NCBI GenBank assembly: GCA_964640665.1
Contig: CAZXHT010000014.1
Location: 1-64,000 of the forward strand
From: DATKYQ01 sp964640665
GTDB taxonomy: Bacteria; Myxococcota; B64-G9
Direction of reading: 5' to 3'
Length of the DNA stretch: 64,000 bases
The position numbers were made by a program, and so were the translations under genes. Below are positions 60,157 through 64,000 of this stretch, piece by piece; the first letter of the stretch is position 1; each line of letters opens with the position of its first letter. Under the pieces are notes generated by a model, which had not been told where the DNA came from, made no database searches, and was given only the letters and a program-made list of their open reading frames with translations.

Positions 60157-61818
60157 CTAGGGCCCGGTACCTCTTCTTCTGCGCCTTGTTGTAATCAAAC
60201 AAAGCATGAGAAGTGTGAGAAGCGCTCCCCGGGATGGAGCGTGTGATCCCGGGCGTCGGCACCCGCAACCTTGGGGGCTGGCGAATTGCCGGTCTGAAGC
60301 AGCGCCTCCGTCCTGGCCCGGATCGGTGGTCGGTTCCTCGTCGCCGTCGGTGCCCTCTTCCTCACCCGGCCCGGATTCTGCGGCGGCGTCGGCGACTCCG
60401 GCGTCGTCTCCTCCGCCGTCCGCGTCCGGTGGGTCGCAGCCGTGGCCAACACGGGGATCACGGCAAGGATCCGCGGCTCCGAATTCATAAGCTCCCACGT
60501 CCGGGCGCTCGTCACGCGGGGTGAGGGCCAGGTCGAAAGCCAGGACGTCGTGACCGGTAAAGTCACGGACCAGATCACGAGCCGAGGGGTCTCCCCGGTC
60601 GACTAGGGGGCTGCCTTCCCGGGGGCGCAGATCCCCCCCGGTTTCGTCGAAAAACATCGGGTCGGTCATCAGGCTGTTCTGGTCGAGGCCCCGGTCCACC
60701 CAGTCTTCCCATGTGAGAAGGTCCTGGAAGGCAGGGTCTTCGACCTCGGCCCAGTTGGATAGGACATCGACATCCAATACGTTGTGATCGGCGGCCCAGT
60801 TGTCGTATGCACCGTTGACGGTCGCCGATTCGTTTCCGTAATAGTAGTGTTTGATGGGAATGTCCGTCTGGATGGCGTTGTTATACAGCTGAACCCCCGA
60901 GCCTCCCCGAACTCCCCAGTCGACCAGCAAGTACTCTCCTGCGCGGGTAGGATGGACTCCGCGGAAAGTATTGTGCAAGTAGAAGACGTTGGTACCACCA
61001 CCCTGGTACGCGATCACCTTGGAATGTTCAAACAAGGAGTTGGTCACGAAAATGGTTCCCGCACCGCTGTCGCCGGCGGATCCAATCGGTGCGTTGTCCA
61101 AGACCACACGGTCGACCAGGAGCCAACGGTCTTCCGAAGCTGTTCCATCCCGAAAGCTGAAGTCGATTCCCCGGTCCCCGTGCCAGTCCGCGATGATCCC
61201 GCGTCGGATCATGCTGTCCCAAATACTAGACACCAGGATCGCATCCTGGTTGTTGTTGGCTGTCTCATACAGAGACCGGCTATGAATGTAGAAATCCTCG
61301 GCCAGGAATCCCAGGGAGTCGTACCCTCTTGTGTCAGCCGAGTCGGGATCGGAGCATCCGCCATGTATGCCGGCGTGGCGGTCGTTGCACAGCTTGATGC
61401 CGCCTCCGGCCCAAAACTCGCTCCCGTGCAGGCGCCCGGCAATCTCCACCCGGCGGATCTCGGCATGTCCGCAGTTGCGGATCCGAATGGCGTGTCCCGA
61501 CCAGGGACCTTCAATGTACACATCTTCGATGAGGACGTCGCGGCAGAAGAAGACCCGAATACCGTCCCTGCCACCGTTGGGCACGTTCGTGGCATTCACG
61601 ATACGGACGTTCCGGATCACTAACCGGTCGCAGTTGACTACCTCGATGACCGTGGATTGAGAAAAGTGGTTGTCGTCGAACTCAACACGGAAGTCCCGAC
61701 CGTCGATCTCCACCACCGGTTCGTCGACGTATTGCTCCACCACCGCGCCGGCGTGGGCCGGCCAGAAAAAGAAAGTTACCAGTAATACATATTTACTGTT
61801 GTTCGAAAGGCAAGACAC
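60157..61818 (-). CDS. Right-handed beta-helix protein with MYXO-CTERM-like tail
   Basis: 553 residues. Signal peptide 1-24 (LLVTFFFWPAHAGA). A parallel beta-helix of pectate-lyase type spans about 30-430, with rungs such as VIEVVNCDRLVIRNVRIVNA, DVLIEDVYIEGPWSGHAIRI and GTIFVTNSLFEHSKVI, and the usual end DVGAYEFGAAD. A long Asp/Gly/Glu-rich linker (440-510) precedes QGCGCRRPGSH, a helix (GALLTLLMLCLI) and TTRRRRRGTGP. It should be exported and anchored through the tail; a polysaccharide-binding or degrading role is likely. Same orientation as the neighbouring MYXO-CTERM gene. Confidence 0.87.
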   Translation of the reverse strand: MSCLSNNSKYVLLVTFFFWPAHAGAVVEQYVDEPVVEIDGRDFRVEFDDNHFSQSTVIEVVNCDRLVIRNVRIVNATNVPNGGRDGIRVFFCRDVLIEDVYIEGPWSGHAIRIRNCGHAEIRRVEIAGRLHGSEFWAGGGIKLCNDRHAGIHGGCSDPDSADTRGYDSLGFLAEDFYIHSRSLYETANNNQDAILVSSIWDSMIRRGIIADWHGDRGIDFSFRDGTASEDRWLLVDRVVLDNAPIGSAGDSGAGTIFVTNSLFEHSKVIAYQGGGTNVFYLHNTFRGVHPTRAGEYLLVDWGVRGGSGVQLYNNAIQTDIPIKHYYYGNESATVNGAYDNWAADHNVLDVDVLSNWAEVEDPAFQDLLTWEDWVDRGLDQNSLMTDPMFFDETGGDLRPREGSPLVDRGDPSARDLVRDFTGHDVLAFDLALTPRDERPDVGAYEFGAADPCRDPRVGHGCDPPDADGGGDDAGVADAAAESGPGEEEGTDGDEEPTTDPGQDGGAASDRQFASPQGCGCRRPGSHAPSRGALLTLLMLCLITTRRRRRGTGP

Positions 61819-61990
61819 CCATGCTCCCTGCTATGATAATACTACTCAAAATAAGATCCAGCACTGCTTACAACTTCAATCTGCGGGCCGCGTTGCAGAG
61901 GGGCCTGTCGAGCGTCAGCAGGCCACAACCAGTCAACAGGGCGGAGGCAAGCAACCGATCAAGCGCACGGCGCAGGCCTGTTCAAGGCAC

Positions 61991-63313
61991 TCAGGGTTTG
62001 CCTTTTTTCGGGGAGGGTGGCTTCCCTGGCACGCTGTTCTGATGAACGTCGTCCAGTAGAACGCCCTTGATTACGTCCGTCGAAACTTCGACCGTGGCTT
62101 CGTAAAACGGCTTTGCCGCCGGCGCCCCGCCGAGGTCCAGAGGTGAAAACAGGGCACGCTGCAGCGCCGGCAGCTCGGCGATTCTCTTGGCCAGCCTGTC
62201 CTTGCGTACGAAAAATACGTCGCGGCGGCCCTCGTCCTCGTGCTCGATGGACAGGCTCAGCTCCCCGTCTACCGGGGTGTGAGAATCTATGTCGCGAATG
62301 ATGGGCGTCAGATAGCGCACCAGCCGGTTGACGATCTCGGCAAACAGGCGTCCATCGACGACGTCCTTGCCGTCGATGCCGACGGACGCAAGGCTCTCCT
62401 TCGTCTGATAGAGCGCTATCAAGTGCGGCGAGAGCTGTTGCCAGAAACGCATCAGTAAATCGATGTGTATGTCGGTGTACAGGTTGGACGGGATCTGTTG
62501 ACCCATGACATTGTTGGCGACCGTGAACACCGAGACACCACCGGGAGGATTCTTGGCGACCCGAACCTGTAGACCGTCCCCCTCACCACCTCCGCGGGTT
62601 GACAACCTGAACTCGCCGGTCTCCTCATTGTCGAATACCTGCGTCAGTATGGCGTCGTCGATGCGCACCATCTCCAGGACAGGTTCTTTTTTAAAACGGG
62701 CCTTTTTTGTCCCCAGCGGAATTTCTTGCTTGCCCGGCACGAGGTCGCCGAAACGCTTGGGTCCTGAAAAGAACTCCGAGGCACCACAAGAAATATTATA
62801 GCGGCACTGGATGCCGGCGGCATCCAGCATCTCGGACTCGGCCCTGTAGACCAGACCATCCAGGCGGCAGCGCAGATTACCTTCCTTTACAGGCAGGCCG
62901 CTGGCCATGAAGAATTCGCGCAGTGAGTCAAAGGCCAGGTTCGAAAGCTGGACGACTTGGGCCTGGATACCGTTGACCGATTCCTCGACCTGCGCCTTCA
63001 TGCGCGCCTTGCCCTCGTTGGCCTGCCTGGTGAGGGTCTCAGTCACCGCGCGGCCCATCTGCGAGAGCACGTGTTGCTCCGGCCGGTTCGTGGTCCTGGC
63101 CTGGAGCACTTTCATCAGTTCGGCGCGCAAGCTCTCGATGTCTTCATCCGCCTGCGCCATGCGGTTTTTCTCGGCCTGCATGGTCAGAAGGGCATTGTCG
63201 ATTTCCTGGTGCTTCTTCAGCATCTCGACGGACATGTCGATCACGCGCTGGAGTAGATCCAGGGCATTGTCCTGGTAACCCGCTTTGGTCAAATCCCCGT
63301 ACATATACTGCAT
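61991..63313 (-). CDS. Cytoplasmic coiled-coil protein, conserved hypothetical
   Basis: 440 residues from ATG 63313; ATG 63304 is also possible, and longer reading adds a non-protein-like leader. Helical start (YQDNALDLLQRVIDMSVEML) and a coiled coil (about 45-110, NALLTMQAEKNRMAQADEDI) precede a globular alpha/beta domain (RYNISCGASEFFSGPKRFGDL, LEMVRIDDAILTQVFDNEE, GGVSVFTVANNVMGQQ, YTDIHIDLLMRFWQQLSPHL). The C-terminus is a basic PKKGKP tail. No signal or catalytic motif is seen. I do not recognise the family. The region 61819-61990 downstream has no firm gene. Confidence 0.72.
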   Translation of the reverse strand: MQYMYGDLTKAGYQDNALDLLQRVIDMSVEMLKKHQEIDNALLTMQAEKNRMAQADEDIESLRAELMKVLQARTTNRPEQHVLSQMGRAVTETLTRQANEGKARMKAQVEESVNGIQAQVVQLSNLAFDSLREFFMASGLPVKEGNLRCRLDGLVYRAESEMLDAAGIQCRYNISCGASEFFSGPKRFGDLVPGKQEIPLGTKKARFKKEPVLEMVRIDDAILTQVFDNEETGEFRLSTRGGGEGDGLQVRVAKNPPGGVSVFTVANNVMGQQIPSNLYTDIHIDLLMRFWQQLSPHLIALYQTKESLASVGIDGKDVVDGRLFAEIVNRLVRYLTPIIRDIDSHTPVDGELSLSIEHEDEGRRDVFFVRKDRLAKRIAELPALQRALFSPLDLGGAPAAKPFYEATVEVSTDVIKGVLLDDVHQNSVPGKPPSPKKGKP

Positions 63314-63416
63314 GCTGAAAAGCCTACCCCAAGTCAAACGGGGCGTCAAAAGAATAAGTATATGAATAAAAATATGGTAACTTTCTCGGCAGGGCTTTTG
63401 CAAGGAGATACATCTC

Positions 63417-64000
63417 GTGGCGAGAATCGCCAACCTGAAAAAGGTGTTTGTCAACCAGACCGAAGGCAGGCCGCGCTGCGCCTGGCGGCTGGGTCTGCAA
63501 ACAGTTGTGCTCTTGCTCATCGGCGCGCCCCTGATGCTGCTCATAGGCCTTGCGGCCAAGTTGCTCGGTCATTTACCCGAAGGGCTGTCCTTCAACTCTC
63601 TGCTGCGTCTGTCTTCGCGTGACATGGCCTATGCCGGGATCTTCTTTATTGCCAAGTGCCTGGCGGTCGTCTTCAGCTTGGCGCTGGCTGCCAGGTTTTT
63701 CGATAGACGACCATTTGCCGATCTCGGACTGCACTTCAACCGGCGCTGGTGGGCAGACTTCACCTTCGGACTCAGCCTGGGCGGCATTCTGATGGCGGCA
63801 ATCTTTGCAGTCGAATTCAGCGCCGGTTGGCTGTCTATCGATGCGACCTTCAGCGTGTCCGGGGAGCCCGGAACATTCTGGCCGGCCATGCTTTATATGC
63901 TGGCCGTCTTCAGCGGTGTCGGCTTCTACGAGGAAATGCTCAGCCGAGGCTACCACATCCGCAACCTGGCCGAGGGGCTCAACCTGCCGGGAACCGGCGC
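63417..64000 (+). CDS. CPBP-family intramembrane glutamic protease, partial
   Basis: The first 194 codons of a gene leaving the right edge, from a GTG at 63417 with AAGGAG upstream. Membrane helices: LQTVVLLLIGAPLMLLIGL, AGIFFIAKCLAVVFSLALAA, FGLSLGGILMAAIFAVEF and MLYMLAVFSGVGFYEEMLSRG. The last contains the CPBP motif EExxxR (EEMLSR) with the catalytic Glu. CPBP enzymes process prenylated or sorted proteins; the proposed myxosortases that cut MYXO-CTERM tails belong to this superfamily. Divergent from the coiled-coil gene. Confidence 0.88.
   Translation, partial: MARIANLKKVFVNQTEGRPRCAWRLGLQTVVLLLIGAPLMLLIGLAAKLLGHLPEGLSFNSLLRLSSRDMAYAGIFFIAKCLAVVFSLALAARFFDRRPFADLGLHFNRRWWADFTFGLSLGGILMAAIFAVEFSAGWLSIDATFSVSGEPGTFWPAMLYMLAVFSGVGFYEEMLSRGYHIRNLAEGLNLPGTG

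Noticed and set aside
59963..60268. Frame on the minus strand with RRMDKWIYHHEVVQTL
   Set aside because: It overlaps the end of the beta-helix gene and a tandem repeat; no family resemblance strong enough to support a gene.
61868..61981. Tiny lipoprotein-like frame on the minus strand (LLASALLTGCGLL)
   Set aside because: 38 codons at most, no ATG or GTG start and no ribosome binding site; probably chance or a relic of a signal peptide.
1..64000. tRNA or rRNA genes
   Set aside because: No T-loop (GGTTCRANYCC) with a matching acceptor stem and no rRNA signature blocks were recognised when scanning both strands.

Overview
The window reads as a GC-rich chromosomal segment of an uncultured myxobacterium-like (Myxococcota / former Deltaproteobacteria) organism. 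The signs are a syntenic Glt/Agl-type envelope gene cluster, two proteins ending in MYXO-CTERM-like tails (Cys pair, hydrophobic helix, Arg run), Cys-rich CTPxCxGKEC modules and many TPR lipoproteins. The housekeeping genes (enolase, lipA, recG, greA, ftsH, folP, glmM, pdxJ, tsaE, argF) are intact.

Layout. 1-6.5 kb is an accessory border: a partial AbiEii-like toxin gene, an acyl-CoA dehydrogenase pair, a ParE/Phd toxin-antitoxin pair with a near-consensus promoter, a stranded MYXO-CTERM-like tail, and two tandem FGE-like (SUMF1-domain) lipoprotein genes, the second broken by an in-frame TGA. 6.6-26.5 kb is a long, tightly overlapping operon of outer-membrane barrels, TPR proteins and lipoproteins ordered like the Myxococcus gltK/B/A/C and gltD-E-F-G-H sets. 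It is interrupted at 16.7-23.7 kb by an island (secreted beta-helix lipoprotein, IS256 remnant, IS3 element, lipoprotein) bounded by a 66-bp direct repeat. 27-35 kb runs mainly leftward: eno, a small membrane protein, an XRE-cupin regulator, a SRPBCC protein, lipA, a zinc-ribbon protein, recG, a TPR lipoprotein and greA. 35.3-39.3 kb is a giant VIT/VWA lipoprotein. 39.3-49.5 kb holds ftsH, a ComEA-like protein, hutI, the glmM-pdxJ-nnr-tsaE operon, a decayed HEPN/MNT pair, a GDPD lipoprotein and folP. 49.7-53.3 kb is a rightward operon-like run (cyclic-2,3-DPG-synthetase-like GTPase, argF, fabG-like, a phosphopantetheinyl transferase).

53.3-58.07 kb is a second island, bounded by a 51-bp imperfect direct repeat. 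It carries its own promoter with nested palindromes, a truncated RelA/SpoT-like gene, an AAA ATPase and a large STAND-like ATPase with near-identical TPR repeats. Its architecture suggests an anti-phage or conflict system, and it is the best candidate here for something undescribed. The far right has two secreted MYXO-CTERM-like proteins, a coiled-coil protein of unknown role and the start of a CPBP intramembrane protease, the superfamily to which the proposed MYXO-CTERM-processing enzyme belongs.

No tRNA, rRNA or CRISPR array was recognised. Functions rest on motifs and gene order read by eye; no database search was possible.
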